DNA of 64,000 nucleotides from Symbiodinium natans (GCA_905221605.1 CAJNDS010002079.1:611001-675000), one strand, 5' to 3'; numbered from the stretch's first letter, positions 29,390-39,437 are shown. Numbers and translations are program-made. The notes: generated by a model not told the origin, from the letters alone.

Positions 29390-29503
29390 GGCCCCCTTAC
29401 TATACTAACTGTAGTTAAGGGACTTATAACCTAACTTAGGGTCTTTATAACCCAATTTAGGGCCCTTATAACTCTACTTATAACTAGGGGGCCCCACCCT
29501 GTA
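29390..29503. mobile_element. MITE-like palindrome, family M2
   Basis: TACAGGGTGGGGCCCCCTTA at the left and GGGGGCCCCACCCTGTA at the right. Nearly identical to the copy at 28.5 kb, so recently active or duplicated. Confidence 0.85.
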
Positions 29504-29570
29504 ACCCTTCTAAATATTGAGTTAGTAGGCCGCAATCACGTAATTGGGAGGTGATTGAGACCCTGAATAG

Positions 29571-29632
29571 AAGTGTTTTTTCAAATCGAGAGCATGTCTT
29601 GTTCATAAGCTTTCTCAACGCACTTTCCCACC
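29571..29632 (+). CDS. Exon candidate, product unknown
   Basis: Acceptor CCCTGAATAG, donor CC|GTAGCCC. Reads KCFFKSRACLVHKLSQRTFP, phase 0 as the previous exon needs. Confidence 0.5.
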
Positions 29633-29738
29633 GTAGCCCAAAACCTAAACCCTAAACCCTAAACCCTAAACCCTAAACCCCAAACCCTAAACCCTAAACC
29701 CTAAACCTTAAACCCTAAACCCTAAAACCCAACTCGAG

Positions 29739-29808
29739 GCCTCGACCGATTTCCTTGTCCAAGAAGTTCCTTGTTCTTCCTTCGATGCAAACGATGAAGG
29801 CGTTGAGG
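29739..29808 (+). CDS. Exon candidate, product unknown
   Basis: Acceptor AACTCGAG, donor at G|GTTTAGGG. Two readings: ASTDFLVQEVPCSSFDANDE (better composition) or PISLSKKFLVLPSMQTMK (fits the previous phase). Confidence 0.45.
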
Positions 29809-30120
29809 GTTTAGGGTTTAGGGTTTGCGTCAGGGTGTAGGGTTTAGGGTTTAGGGTTTAGGGTGTGAATCTTGCTGAATTGGGGTTTGAGGCCTAGGGT
29901 TTGGGTTGTACTACACGGCCTGAACACTCGGGCTAGGGGGTTTAGGGTTGATCGGGTTTAAGGTGCAAAGAGTTCAGAGTTTGGGGTTCTGGGGTTTATG
30001 GGTGTAGGGTTAAAGCGGCTGTTTGTGGAGGCTGCGTGCCTTGGGGTTATCGTAGTACAAGGTAAAAAAGATCTACACATAGGATTGCAGAGTCGCAGTT
30101 TTACATTCTCATAGTCTCAG

Positions 30121-30169
30121 CTTAACCTTCCGGGCCTAAGCAAGCCCCGCAAACCTCGAAACGAAGCGG
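30121..30169 (+). CDS. Exon candidate, product unknown
   Basis: Acceptor CATAGTCTCAG, GC donor G|GCTGATC. Reads LNLPGLSKPRKPRNEA. Isolated, with weak support. Confidence 0.4.
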
Positions 30170-30468
30170 GCTGATCTCAACTGTCCCCAATAAAACACCA
30201 CCCACCCCACTCCCCCCTCCCCGCCCCTCCCCTACCACACCCCGCCAACCCTAAACCCTAAACCCTAACCCCTAAACCCTAAACCCTACACCCGAAACCC
30301 TAAACCCTAAACATTTGGAACATCACCCCTGCGGTCCACTTCAGGGACCAAGTGCTTAGGGCCTAAAGGGTCAGGGCTTAAACACCAAAACCCTAAGCCC
30401 TACTGTAAACCCTAAGCCCCTAAACCCCTAAACCAGACCATAAAAACCACCCCACACGTGCCTTTTAG

Positions 30469-30595
30469 TGAGGATGGAGTATCTGGACTCACGGTGGTTG
30501 CCGGCCACATGCATGCTGGCGGCAATGCTTTGAGAAGGGTTGGGCTTAGGTTCCTCGAAGCCTCTGACTGTCGCCCCGGGGGGCTTTCGAGGCAC
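30469..30595 (+). CDS. Exon candidate, 42 codons
   Basis: Acceptor GTGCCTTTTAG, donor CAC|GTAGGCCC. Contains SGLTVVAGHMHAGGNALRRV. Ends in phase 0 and fits the next exon across an intron of only 67 nt. Confidence 0.7.
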
Positions 30596-30662
30596 GTAGG
30601 CCCGTAGGGTTTAGGGTTTAGGGTTTAGGGTTTCTTAATGCGTTTCCGAGGATCGTCTTCAG
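30596..30662 (+). repeat. Minimal intron, 67 nt, built on four TTTAGGG units
   Basis: GTAGGCCCGTAGGG, then four TTTAGGG units, a short unique stretch and TCGTCTTCAG. It shows the smallest form of the repeat intron. Confidence 0.65.
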
Positions 30663-30708
30663 GAATCTTTTTCAGAGTGTGTTAAGGGCCATCCTAGCTG
30701 TTGTCCTG
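30663..30708 (+). CDS. Exon candidate, product unknown
   Basis: Acceptor ATCGTCTTCAG, donor G|GTAAACC. Reads ESFSECVKGHPSCCP, phase 0 start. Confidence 0.6.
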
Positions 30709-31106
30709 GTAAACCTTGTACCTTCAAACTTATTTGAACTAAGTCATGGTGCATCTCCCAGGTTAAGAGTATATGGATTACCTAAACCCCAAACCCCAAA
30801 CCCCAAACCCCAAACCCCAAACCCTAGACCCTAGACCCTAAACCCTAAACCCTAAACCCTAAACCCTAAACCCTAAACCCTAAACCCTAAACACCCTTTA
30901 ATTCACAGTAGCTGTGTGACTTGCATACTCTGAGTTTTGGGAATTCCCCACCCCCAGCCCCCACTGTCCCCTAAACCTTGTCCAAGCTTCCAGATCCAAA
31001 TCCCAAGGATTGAGGGCTTCAGGTTCTCTATTAGGGTGTAGGGTTTAGGGTTTAGGGTTTAGGGTCTGAGTTTATAGTATAGGGTGTAGGGGACGGGTCG
31101 GGCAAG

Positions 31107-31187
31107 TCACTCCGACGTCCGAGGTACATTGCCAGCACGCGCCACATCCATCGGATCTCGATCGAGACGCAAGAGTCGGCGTTTGCA
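31107..31187 (+). CDS. Exon candidate, product unknown
   Basis: Acceptor GGGCAAG, or a later one at 31135; GC donor GCA|GCTTGATG. Reads ASTRHIHRISIETQESAFA. Another frame is open to the TTTGGGG repeat. Confidence 0.45.
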
Positions 31188-31352
31188 GCTTGATGTGATT
31201 GCTAGGGTTTGGGGTTTAGGGCCCCACCCCCCCCCCCCCCCCCCCAAAGACAAAAACCTAAACCCTAAACCCTAAACCCTAAACCCTAAACCCTAAACCC
31301 TAAACCCTAAACCCTAAACCCTAAACCCTAAACCCTAAACAAAAGTCGTAAG

Positions 31353-31450
31353 TCTCAATGCCGAGTGGCCCTCGGATCCTAGGCCGCCAGAGGGCAGGGG
31401 AGCAGCCCGACGTTGTCCGGCGTTCAGGATGGCTGCTTGGCTTGATTGGG
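31353..31450 (+). CDS. Exon candidate, product unknown
   Basis: Acceptor AAGTCGTAAG just after a CCCTAAA array, donor G|GTTTAGGG. Reads LNAEWPSDPRPPEGRGAARR. A shorter version would start at 31404 in another frame. Confidence 0.45.
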
Positions 31451-31835
31451 GTTTAGGGTTTAGGGCTTAGGGTTTAGGGCTAGGGTTTAGGGTTTAGGGT
31501 TTAGGGTTTAGGGTTTAGGGTTTAGGGTTTAGGGTTTAGGGTTTAGGGTTTAGGTTTAGGGTTTAGGGTTTCGGGTTTCGGGTTTAGGGTTTAGGGTTTA
31601 GGGTTTAGGGTTTAGGGTTCATGGTTCATGTACCTAAAAAAGGGAGTATAATCGTAGAGGGTATATGACCCCAATTATTTGGGTTCATAAGGGGCTTCTG
31701 GTCCATATACCTTCATAGGGGCTATAGTAGTGGTACCTTAGTAGGAATCATAGTAGTCTAGGGTGTAAAGGGAAGAATCTGTTCTTTAATTCTTTGCGGG
31801 TTCTTAAGCAAACAGTAGAACCGAAGTCATTGCAG

Positions 31836-31913
31836 ACCCGCTTTCCTCTTGGTAGCCAGGTGGTACCCTCTGCAGCAACAACAGCTCTTTATGCAGCAAA
31901 CTTCTACGCAACT
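31836..31913 (+). CDS. Exon candidate, product unknown
   Basis: Acceptor GAAGTCATTGCAG. 26 codons with PLGSQVVPSAATTALYAANF up to a TAA. The donor is unclear, and the true end may be earlier at a GC. Confidence 0.45.
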
Positions 31914-32037
31914 TAAGAAGCTCACTCGGATCTTCGCAAACACAACCCTGGGAATCCAGGCTACCCCGAAAAGGAATCGTGACCCCTAAGCCTTAAACCC
32001 TAAACCCTAAACCCTAAACCCCAAACCAACTCATCAG

Positions 32038-32109
32038 ACAAAGCTCTACCGCCGGCGAAGCTTTGCGTCAGAAGGTTTCTTTTTCGCATTGTCGACGATA
32101 TGGTCTTGC
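32038..32109 (+). CDS. Exon candidate, product unknown
   Basis: Acceptor CAACTCATCAG after CCCTAAA; GC donor TGC|GCATGAG. 24 codons TKLYRRRSFASEGFFFALST onward. Confidence 0.5.
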
Positions 32110-32583
32110 GCATGAGTTCACAAAGGGTGTACATGCATATGAAGAGAGGCTTATGGGGTTTAGGGTGTTGGGTTTTGGGTTTAGGGTTTAGTCGAGAAGC
32201 TTTGTTGGGGGGATGGGAGCATTGGGGGTGTCGAGAGGAAGGGATATGATATGACCCCTAAACCCTCACTCAGCCAGCTAAACCCATCTCAGGGCTTGTT
32301 CTGAGGGCTGAGGTTAGGGGTTAGGGTTTAAGGGTTTAGGGTTGCGGGGCGGGGGCCTCAGATGGACAAAGGTTTGGCGCCGTCGGTTCTTTGGGGCTAG
32401 GGTTCCGGGTTTCGGGTGGCGAGGTCTTGAGGGCACTTTGGGGGACGGAAGACTCTGTTTGGGGTTTAGAAACCCCGAACCCCAGGACCACCGGCCCTCC
32501 AACCGGTCTCCTGAAACCTGTGCCGGTAAGCCCTAAAAAACACGCAAAGCTGCCACAAACCCGGAGCCCGGAAAACTTCAAAG
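32110..32583. other. Intron DNA, degenerate TTTAGGG and CCCTAAA
   Basis: Frames on both strands near 32314-32581 translate repeat-derived sequence. No exon called. Confidence 0.45.
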
Positions 32584-32650
32584 CACCACGAGGCTTCTTA
32601 TACGTGTCCTGGACTGGGCTGGGGAAGCATCGGTGGCAGGCAGCGCGGGG
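32584..32650 (+). CDS. Exon candidate, product unknown
   Basis: Acceptor ACTTCAAAG, donor GGG|GTGTTTAG. Reads TTRLLIRVLDWAGEASVAGS. Confidence 0.55.
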
Positions 32651-32730
32651 GTGTTTAGAAACACCCTAAACCCTTATAATCCCTACAGTACCCTACAACC
32701 CTACAACCCTCCTTTCTTTTTGGGTTCAAG

Positions 32731-32843
32731 GGTCCAGAATAACGCCGCTAACCCCAAGAAAGGGTGCCCTGATTTTCAGAGGGTTGCTGGACCAAGAGAA
32801 CCCAGTTCTGACAATCCGAACCTCGAATCCCAAGACCCGAACG
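32731..32843 (+). CDS. Exon candidate, product unknown
   Basis: Acceptor CTTTTTGGGTTCAAG, consensus donor G|GTAAGTG. 37 codons with NPKKGCPDFQRVAGPREPSS. A second frame is also open. Confidence 0.6.
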
Positions 32844-32992
32844 GTAAGTGAATATGGAGGTCATGGCACCGGCGCAACTGCCATGCTCTCTGTGATCTAG
32901 CGGGTTTAGGGTTTAGGGTTTAGGGTTTAGGGTTTAGGGTTTCGGGTAGGAGAGACTAGAGCAGAACCTGATTGGCGCCTACGGCTGAAAAG

Positions 32993-33206
32993 GCTGAGGG
33001 CTCAACTCGTTCTACTGAGACAAGCGGCTTTTGCGCCCTTGACCCGTACAGTACCCCTACGCAGGGAGCTGAACATCGCGATCTCTGAAGTACGTCGCAT
33101 GAGCCGGAGTCCCCCTGAGGAAGTAGGCTTCAATAATTATGTCTACAAAGCAAAGGGAACAGAAATGAAGACCGTTACTTTGTACGAAAGGGTTCAAAAA
33201 ACGGGA
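32993..33206 (+). CDS. Exon candidate, 71 codons, product unknown
   Basis: Acceptor GGCTGAAAAG, donor GGA|GTATAGCC. Long open block: the N-terminal half is Leu/Arg rich, later GFNNYVYKAKGTEMKTVTLY. Ends in phase 0, fitting the next exon. Confidence 0.65.
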
Positions 33207-33311
33207 GTATAGCCCCACCACCAGCAGCGCCGCAAAGTTTTCGGGGTCGGAGCCCTAACCCTAAACCCTAAACCCTAAACCCTAAAGCCCGAAAAACCGT
33301 CCTGTGCCCAG

Positions 33312-33377
33312 GAGGAGCTGACCAAAGTACCACTGCTCTTTCAGGGGGCTGAGGACACGGTCCATGTGATGCCTCTC
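33312..33377 (+). CDS. Exon candidate, product unknown
   Basis: Acceptor CCTGTGCCCAG after CCCTAAA. Reads EELTKVPLLFQGAEDTVHVM, 37% G at position 1. Donor CTC|GTGTCTC; the frame stays open to about 33,400. Confidence 0.65.
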
Positions 33378-33717
33378 GTGTCTCGGCCAGAGCATAGGAA
33401 TATTTTTTTGTTAGTTATTGTTATTGTGACGATTTATTTGTTGTTCTGGTTATTACTTTTATATTTTTTGCTATATATATAGATATATGAATCATATGAA
33501 TATGTATATATATATAGCCAGTTTATGATTGTTTTTTTTGTTTGTCGGGGGAGGTGGTAGTTTTTTTGTGGGGTTGTTGATAGGCATAAGTTTGAGAGGG
33601 ATCTAGGAGGGGTGGAAGGCAAGGGCTTGTGGGGTTTGTAGAGCTTGACCGGGCTGGCGGGTTCAGGGAGAAGGCGTGCAGCATTCGGGTTCCCCAATTT
33701 AGGATCCAGCTCTCCAG

Positions 33718-33812
33718 CGGAACCTTGAAGCAGCCGAGGACCCAAGCATCTATGCCGCTTCGCCTGCCGTGGTGACCTCCAGTCACGCCTACCAAGCACC
33801 CCGGCTGAGACA
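33718..33812 (+). CDS. Exon candidate, product unknown
   Basis: Acceptor GCTCTCCAG, donor CA|GTATAGTA. Reads RNLEAAEDPSIYAASPAVVT. Phase fits both neighbours. Confidence 0.65.
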
Positions 33813-33950
33813 GTATAGTATAGCACAGTATAGATTATACAGTTTGCAGTATACGTTATACAGTGTATATGATATTATATAGTATACCGTATATAGTACA
33901 TAGTAGAGTATATAGAGTACATGGCTTACAGCATACTGTACAGTAAAGAT
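33813..33950. repeat. TATAGTATA-rich intron start
   Basis: Loose repeats of CAGTATA and TATAGTA right behind a donor. AT-rich and highly foldable. Confidence 0.75.
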
Positions 33951-34219
33951 CAGACACACACATAGCAAGCAAATTGAATCCATACCCTTACCTCTCATCC
34001 CACACAAAAATATCCACGAAACCCCTATACAGCTCATTGGAAGCATGCTTTCGACCTCCCCCCCCCCCCCAAAAAAAAAAAACTGCACTCCAGGAAGAAG
34101 AGCTGGAACCCCAAACCCCAACTCCAAAGCCTGATATCATCACTTAGCTCGAAGCCCCACACCCACAACCCGAAACCCCAAAACCCGCAACACCTCAATC
34201 GCCAAACTCTTAAAAACCC

Positions 34220-34440
34220 AGACCTCCAACCCGCCACCCCAAACCCTAAACCCCAAAACCCTAAACCCTAACCCCCAAACCCCACACCCTCAACCCCAAA
34301 CCCTAAACCCTAAACCCCAAACCCTAAACCCCAGACCCCAAACCCTAAACCCCAAACCCTAAACCCCAAACCCTAAACCCCAAACCCCAAACCCTAAACC
34401 CCAAACCCTAAACCCCAAACCCTCAACCCCACACCCCCAA
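34220..34440 (-). repeat. (CCCTAAACCCCAAAC)n higher-order array
   Basis: Regular alternation of CCCTAAA and CCCCAAA units, unlike the pure arrays nearby. Confidence 0.9.
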
Positions 34441-34463
34441 GTGCTCCCCAAGGCGACGAACAG

Positions 34464-34503
34464 GGGAGCCATGGAGCTGGACCTGGAGAGCGGAGAGAAA
34501 AAG
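34464..34503 (+). CDS. Short exon candidate
   Basis: Acceptor GCGACGAACAG, donor AAG|GTGGGG. Reads GAMELDLESGEKK. The first base completes the split codon of the exon at 33718. Confidence 0.6.
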
Positions 34504-34539
34504 GTGGGGTTTTTTGGTGGGCCTCTAGGGTTTAGGGTT

Positions 34540-34745
34540 TTAGGGTTTGGGGTTTTAGGGTTTTAGGGTTTTAGGGTTTTAGGGTTTTAGGGTTTTAGGG
34601 TTTTAGGGTTTTAGGGTTTTAGGGTTTTAGGGTTTTAGGTTTTTAGGGTTTTAGGGTTTTAGGGTTTTAGGGTTTTAGGGTTTTAGGGTTTTAGGGTTTT
34701 AGGGTTTTAGGGTTTTAGGGTTTTAGGGTTTTAGGGTTTTAGGGT
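34540..34745 (+). repeat. (TTTTAGGG)n variant array, about 25 units
   Basis: Almost perfect 8-bp units with one extra T. A TTTTTAGG error near the middle is not propagated. Confidence 0.95.
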
Positions 34746-34999
34746 TTAGGTCTTAGGGTTTAAGATTCAGGGTTTAGGGTTTTAGCTTCAGAGTGTAGCT
34801 CCAGAGTTTTGTGATTAGGGTCGACCTGCTTACCCTAGACCTCCCCTATAAGTCCTAAACCCCCCCCCCCCCTAAGCCCTAAACCCTAACCCTAAACCCT
34901 AAACCCTAAACCCTAAACCCCAAACCCCACACCCTAAACCCTAAAACCCTAAATTCCCTAAACCCTAAACCCTAAACCCCCACTCCTTGGCATCCGCAG

Positions 35000-35105
35000 G
35001 GCGTTTCGGTGGAGATGTGCAGCAACTGCTTCCCCCTGAACATGGCGGTGTGGCAAAGCTGCAAGGGTGTTGAGATGCGTTGGGCCCCGGGTCCCTTTAG
35101 CTTGG
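35000..35105 (+). CDS. Exon candidate, 35 codons, Cys-containing
   Basis: Acceptor GGCATCCGCAG, donor G|GTTTAGGG. Contains VEMCSNCFPLNMAVWQSCKG. Phase 0, fitting the previous exon. CCCTAAA upstream, TTTAGGG downstream. Confidence 0.7.
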
Positions 35106-35267
35106 GTTTAGGGCTTAGGGTTTAGGGCTTAGGGTTTCGGGTTTAGGGTTTAGGGTTTCGGGTTTAGGGTTTAGGGTTTAGGCGTAGGGTTTGGTGTTCA
35201 GGGTTCAGGCTTTAGGCTCAGGGCTTCAGGTTTTGATTTCAGGAAGCATGAAAAGGGTTTAGGATTA

Positions 35268-35300
<33 letters not shown>

Positions 35301-35822
35301 TGGGTCTCCCTCAGCCACACCACAAGACAACCCGCTAACCTGAGGGTTTGTATAAGCTGCAACTCGAGACAGACTCCTAAACCCTAATCAACCCATAGTT
35401 AACCCCAAGACCCTAAAAAACAACCGCTGAACGTCTGAACGCCTGCACCTAAACATACTATATCCTAAACATCCAAACCCTAACTCCCCAAGCCCTAAAA
35501 CCCTACTAGACCCTAAACACCTAACCCCAAACCCTAAATCCCTAGACAGTAGACCGTAGCTCTAAACCCCGAAGCCTAAATCCGAGACCCCGAAAACCCG
35601 AAACCCCAAAAGCAAAAAAGGAGGTGGTGGGCCCCTAAACCCTAAACCTCGAAGCCCCTTAACCCCGAAGCCTAAACCCGAAACCCCCAAAAGCGCCCCC
35701 CCCCCCCCCCCCCCCCAAAGCCCGAGGAGGCCCTAAACCCTAGACCCTAAACCGCTAGAAACCCTAAACACTAAACCCTAAACCCTAAACCCTAAACCCT
35801 AAACCCTAAACCCCCCAAAAAG

Positions 35823-35906
35823 AACCATGAGGTGGTGGGGTCGCATCTACCAAGCCACGGCTCGGCTCGAAGTGGGCGCCTCGGGTGTCGTGCTCCGCCG
35901 GGCTTG
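35823..35906 (+). CDS. Exon candidate, product unknown
   Basis: Acceptor CCAAAAAG, donor TG|GTTTAGGG. Reads GRIYQATARLEVGASGVVLR, 44% G at position 1 in that frame. The exact start is uncertain (35823 or 35832). Confidence 0.6.
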
Positions 35907-36079
35907 GTTTAGGGTTTAGGGTTCACGGTTTAGGGTTTAGGGTTTAGGGTTTAGGGTCCAGGGTTTAGGGTTTACGGTTTAGGGTTTATAGGGTTTATAG
36001 GGTTTATAGGGTTTATAGGGTTTAGGCATGTGGCTTCCGTAGTAGTAGCCTGTCTATCCCACGATACTTTTATCCCTAG

Positions 36080-36108
36080 GAACAATTATTTTGGGGAGCT
36101 CGCTGAAA
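36080..36108 (+). CDS. Short exon candidate
   Basis: Acceptor TTATCCCTAG. Completes the split codon of the previous exon and reads NNYFGELAE. The donor would be a non-canonical GA. Confidence 0.4.
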
Positions 36109-36400
36109 GATGAGCCCTGTTTCGGATTGCCACATATGAGGCTCCGGATCCCCCCCAGATAGAGTGCTGCACTTCCCTCAACCCTAAACCCAAAACCCAA
36201 AACCCTAAACCCTAAACCAGAGTATTGGGTCTAGGGCTGAAATGGCCGAAAGTACGCACACTGCCTAGTATGGAAATATGAAACATATAATTGGGGCTTA
36301 GGGTGCAGGGTGCCCCTCCCTTTAAAGCTCAAACCCTAAACCCTAAACTCTAAACCCCCCCTAAACCCGAAGCCCTAAACCCCAGACCCGAAACTCTTAG

Positions 36401-36455
36401 TTGGGACCGCCGGAAAGTGCCAGGCTGGACAGACGCTGTTGGCCAAGCTGGCAAG
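36401..36455 (+). CDS. Exon candidate, product unknown
   Basis: Acceptor AAACTCTTAG, donor AAG|GTTTTTGC. Reads WDRRKVPGWTDAVGQAGK. Phase 0 end fits the next exon. Confidence 0.6.
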
Positions 36456-36660
36456 GTTTTTGCATTGAGCTGTTTTGTTGCGGCTTAGAGGATTTAGGGT
36501 TTAGGGTTTACGGTTTCGGGGTACTTGGAGGTTCAATTTGGGCAGATCTCAGTCAGAAGACCCTCATGATGCTGAGGTTCGGCAGTGTGGGGTTTAGAGC
36601 TTAAGGCTTGGGGCGCATTGGCTCTAAGGGTCTCGGGGGGCGGAGGCGCTTGGCTTTCAG

Positions 36661-36683
36661 GCTGTTTTGTCGAAATTCATGAG
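36661..36683 (+). CDS. Microexon candidate (23 nt)
   Basis: Acceptor TTGGCTTTCAG, donor AG|GTGACG. Adds AVLSKFM. Phases fit on both sides. Confidence 0.5.
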
Positions 36684-36880
36684 GTGACGCCGCAAACCCT
36701 AAACGTTAAACCCTGTAAGGTTCTCAACGGAGGTCCGTAGGAGGTAAGGTAACACAACGTTCCCCAATATGCTTGCCGATGTCCCTCCCTCTTTGACCCC
36801 CGTCCGTTGGGAAAAACCCTGAACACCCTAAACCCTAAAACCCTAAAGCCTAAAAACCCTAAAAACCCTAGGCTCCGCAG

Positions 36881-36950
36881 CCCAAACCATGGCCAGGCGC
36901 GAGGAATTCATCCTGACGTCCAGAAGTGGCTGGACGACCGGAACATCACG
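36881..36950 (+). CDS. Exon candidate, product unknown
   Basis: Acceptor AGGCTCCGCAG, donor ACG|GTGGGG. Reads ARGIHPDVQKWLDDRNIT. The first base completes the previous codon. Confidence 0.7.
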
Positions 36951-37105
36951 GTGGGGGGGGGGGCGGGGGGGGCGAAGTTGTGCAGTCTTAGTTTCTGAAA
37001 AAACAGAAGGGCCCATAATGCTAACCCTATATAAGCCTTGAACCCCTAAACCCCTAAACCCCAAACCCGAATTCTACTACGTACTCAAAAGGACCCCAAC
37101 TGAAG

Positions 37106-37131
37106 GGAACCGACCCTGTGGCGGGTCGCAG
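37106..37131 (+). CDS. Short exon candidate
   Basis: Acceptor CAACTGAAG, donor AG|GTTTCAGG. Adds GTDPVAG in phase. Confidence 0.45.
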
Positions 37132-37336
37132 GTTTCAGGTTGCGCGGCTTGGGAGTGTCAGGGGCTTTTGGGGTTTGTGGGGCTTGGGGGTCGGGGTGTT
37201 GTGTCTCATAACCCTGAACCTTACACCTTACAGCTTTTTCATAGTTGGTTAACATGTTACATTTTTACGGGTACTCAGACCCCAAAAAGGAATAATAAAT
37301 TAAACTTGAAGAAGCTCCCAACCATGAATCAGACAG

Positions 37337-37407
37337 GGGCCCAGACTTAAACGGGGTGTGGCGACTGGCCTTCCGTCTGCGTAGGGCCCGCTTGCCGGGG
37401 TGGGCTG
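37337..37407 (+). CDS. Exon candidate, product unknown
   Basis: Acceptor AATCAGACAG, donor G|GTGGCC. Reads PDLNGVWRLAFRLRRARLPG. Phase fits both neighbours. Confidence 0.55.
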
Positions 37408-37525
37408 GTGGCCAGCGCACCCCGGTCTCTTCTTAGGGTTTGGGGTTGCCCTAAACCCTATAAACCCTAAACCCTAAACCCTAACTCCTCGAATCCAAGC
37501 ATGACTTGAGAACCCCCAAACCCAG

Positions 37526-37602
37526 ACGCCTGCTTGAAAATTCTGTGTACCCACCGTCGACTGGCAGTTACCTCCTTAGGCAGAACTCAAGACAAGCTGT
37601 GG
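37526..37602 (+). CDS. Exon candidate, product unknown
   Basis: Acceptor AAACCCAG, donor TGG|GTAAACAC. Reads THRRLAVTSLGRTQDKLW. Confidence 0.6.
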
Positions 37603-37729
37603 GTAAACACAGTCCTGGGTAAGCCCTAAAAAACCCAAGACCTCCAAGCCCCAAACCCCAAACTCGAAACCCTAAACCCAAGCTCTAAAGGTGAACAAGC
37701 TCGGAGAGTTTCGAGCTTGAGTCAACGAG

Positions 37730-37770
37730 ATCCGAAAGCCCCCCAGTGTAATCGAGCTCTTCTATGCAGC
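37730..37770 (+). CDS. Exon candidate, product unknown
   Basis: Acceptor GTCAACGAG, donor GC|GTGTGCAG. Reads IRKPPSVIELFYA. The frame remains open for a further 9 codons. Confidence 0.45.
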
Positions 37771-38111
37771 GTGTGCAGGGCTTTGGGGCCGCCTGAACAC
37801 CTAAACCCAATTAGGCTTTAGAGTTATCCTGAAACCTGAGGAACCCTCTACAAACCCCTCCTCGAACCTCTGAAGCCCTGAACCCCTGGAACCCTAAACC
37901 CCAACACCCTAAACCCTAAACCCACCCTAAACCCCTGAACCCTGAAACCCCGAAACCCTAAACCCCAAAGCCCTAAACCCTGAACCCCTAAATGCCCTGA
38001 AACCCTGAAACCCCCCCCCCCCCCCAAACCCTAAACCCTAAACCCCTAAACCCCTAAACCCTAGAAACCCGAAACCCCTAAACCCTGAACCCTCAACCCC
38101 TGGAACGCGAG

Positions 38112-38177
38112 CCCTGGGCAGAACCCGCTGCTGGCGCTTCTGTCCTAACGGACCATGGGAGCCGTCTTTGCCCCCAG
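38112..38177 (+). CDS. Exon candidate, product unknown
   Basis: Acceptor GGAACGCGAG, donor CAG|GTTGGAGG. Reads AGASVLTDHGSRLCPQ. A shorter alternative reads TRCWRFCPNGPWEPSLPP. Confidence 0.5.
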
Positions 38178-38392
38178 GTTGGAGGGTTTAGGGTTCAGGG
38201 GTTTGGGGGTTTGGAGGTTCGGGGGTTAGAGTGTTTGGAGGGTTTAAAAGGTGCTCGGGTTTATAAAGGGTTAACAAGTTTATAGCGTGTATTGGGTTTA
38301 GGGTCCGCAACCCCTGAATGCCCAGCCCCCCAAATCCCCGACCCCAAACCTTAAACCCCAAACCCGAAGCCAAACGACGCCAAACCTCTTAG

Positions 38393-38545
38393 GCTGGAAT
38401 TTGTGCTGTTCCTACGTGTTCGGGAATTTCCGAAGTGAAGATGACCTTTTCGATTTTGCAAATTCACGCTTGGACCTCTTGGGACCTCGACTTTCAGGCA
38501 CTTCTCAGCACCTTTGACTTGTCGCATCTTTTCGACTGTTTGACA
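38393..38545 (+). CDS. Exon candidate, up to 51 codons
   Basis: Acceptor AACCTCTTAG. Contains MTFSILQIHAWTSWDLDFQA. No telomere repeats nearby. The donor is not clear; the frame closes at TGA 38546. Confidence 0.5.
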
Positions 38546-38571
38546 TGACCTTGGTGGGTGATTGTGTGCAG

Positions 38572-38613
38572 CTGCGACCAGGAAGAAATTTCATCCCAGG
38601 AGGGCGCACATAG
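38572..38613 (+). CDS. Exon candidate, product unknown
   Basis: Acceptor GATTGTGTGCAG, GC donor AG|GCGGGG. Reads CDQEEISSQEGAH. Another open frame runs through from upstream (GDCVQLRPGRNFIPGGRT). Confidence 0.4.
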   Translation: MRPGRNFIPGGRT

Positions 38614-38929
38614 GCGGGGGGGAGCGGGGGTAGGAACCTCGAGCCCCCCAGCCCTGCAACCCTGACTAAACTCGGAGACAAGCCAGAAGCCTGAGCCCCA
38701 AAAACCTGAAGCGTTTTGGCTTTTCGGGTGTTAGGGCTTTAGGGTCTCTAAATCCTAAAGCTCACGCATCCTGACATGCGAGAGGAGGCACACCGGCTTC
38801 GAGATCCTTGCCTGAGCTCGCAGGAGTCTCCATGTAGCTGCCACCGTCTTCAGCCCTAGGCTTGCCTAGACCAAACCCCCAAGCCCCAAACCCGCCAACT
38901 CCTAAATTCTGGAGTCTCTTCTACCTAAG

Positions 38930-39090
38930 ACCCGCGCTTTTGGAGACGATCCTGGGGGCAAGGGCTTCGGGCTTGAAGACCCCCTTTGGGCACATGCCCT
39001 CTCCTTACTTTCACTTTGGAGAGTGCCTGCAGGCCGCGCCAGATGGAAAAGAGCACGGGTTCCGGAGGGAATTTACCCTCAACTTGAACC
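38930..39090 (+). CDS. Coding-like block, boundaries uncertain
   Basis: Acceptor TCTACCTAAG. Two long open frames, one with LWAHALSLLSLWRVPAGRAR, the other SPYFHFGECLQAAPDGKEHG. The donor is not found before the CCCTAAA repeats. Confidence 0.4.
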
Positions 39091-39387
39091 CCCGAAACCC
39101 TAAACCCTAAACCCTAACCCTAAACCCGAAACCCTAAACCCTAAAGCCCCAAACCCCAAACCCTAGGCCCTTAAGCCTCTAAGCTCCCCTAACCCCTCTG
39201 AAACGCTCCTCAACTCCTACAACCTGGACCGAGGACCCCAATATATTCGGGCCCCTGCTTCTTGCCATCTCTTGTGGCTTAACCACAAGAGTCTTACAAG
39301 GGTGTCTGTTCTCAAAAAGGGTGTAGGGTTTAGGGTTTGGGGTTTAGGGTTTAGGATTTAGGATTTAGGGTACTTCTTTCCGCCCAG

Positions 39388-39437
39388 CATTGCAAATTTG
39401 GGCGTGGTGGACAACACGCCTTTTGGGGTTCATATAG
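39388..39437 (+). CDS. Exon candidate, product unknown
   Basis: Acceptor TTTCCGCCCAG, donor G|GTCCATG. Reads IANLGVVDNTPFGVHI. Confidence 0.65.
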
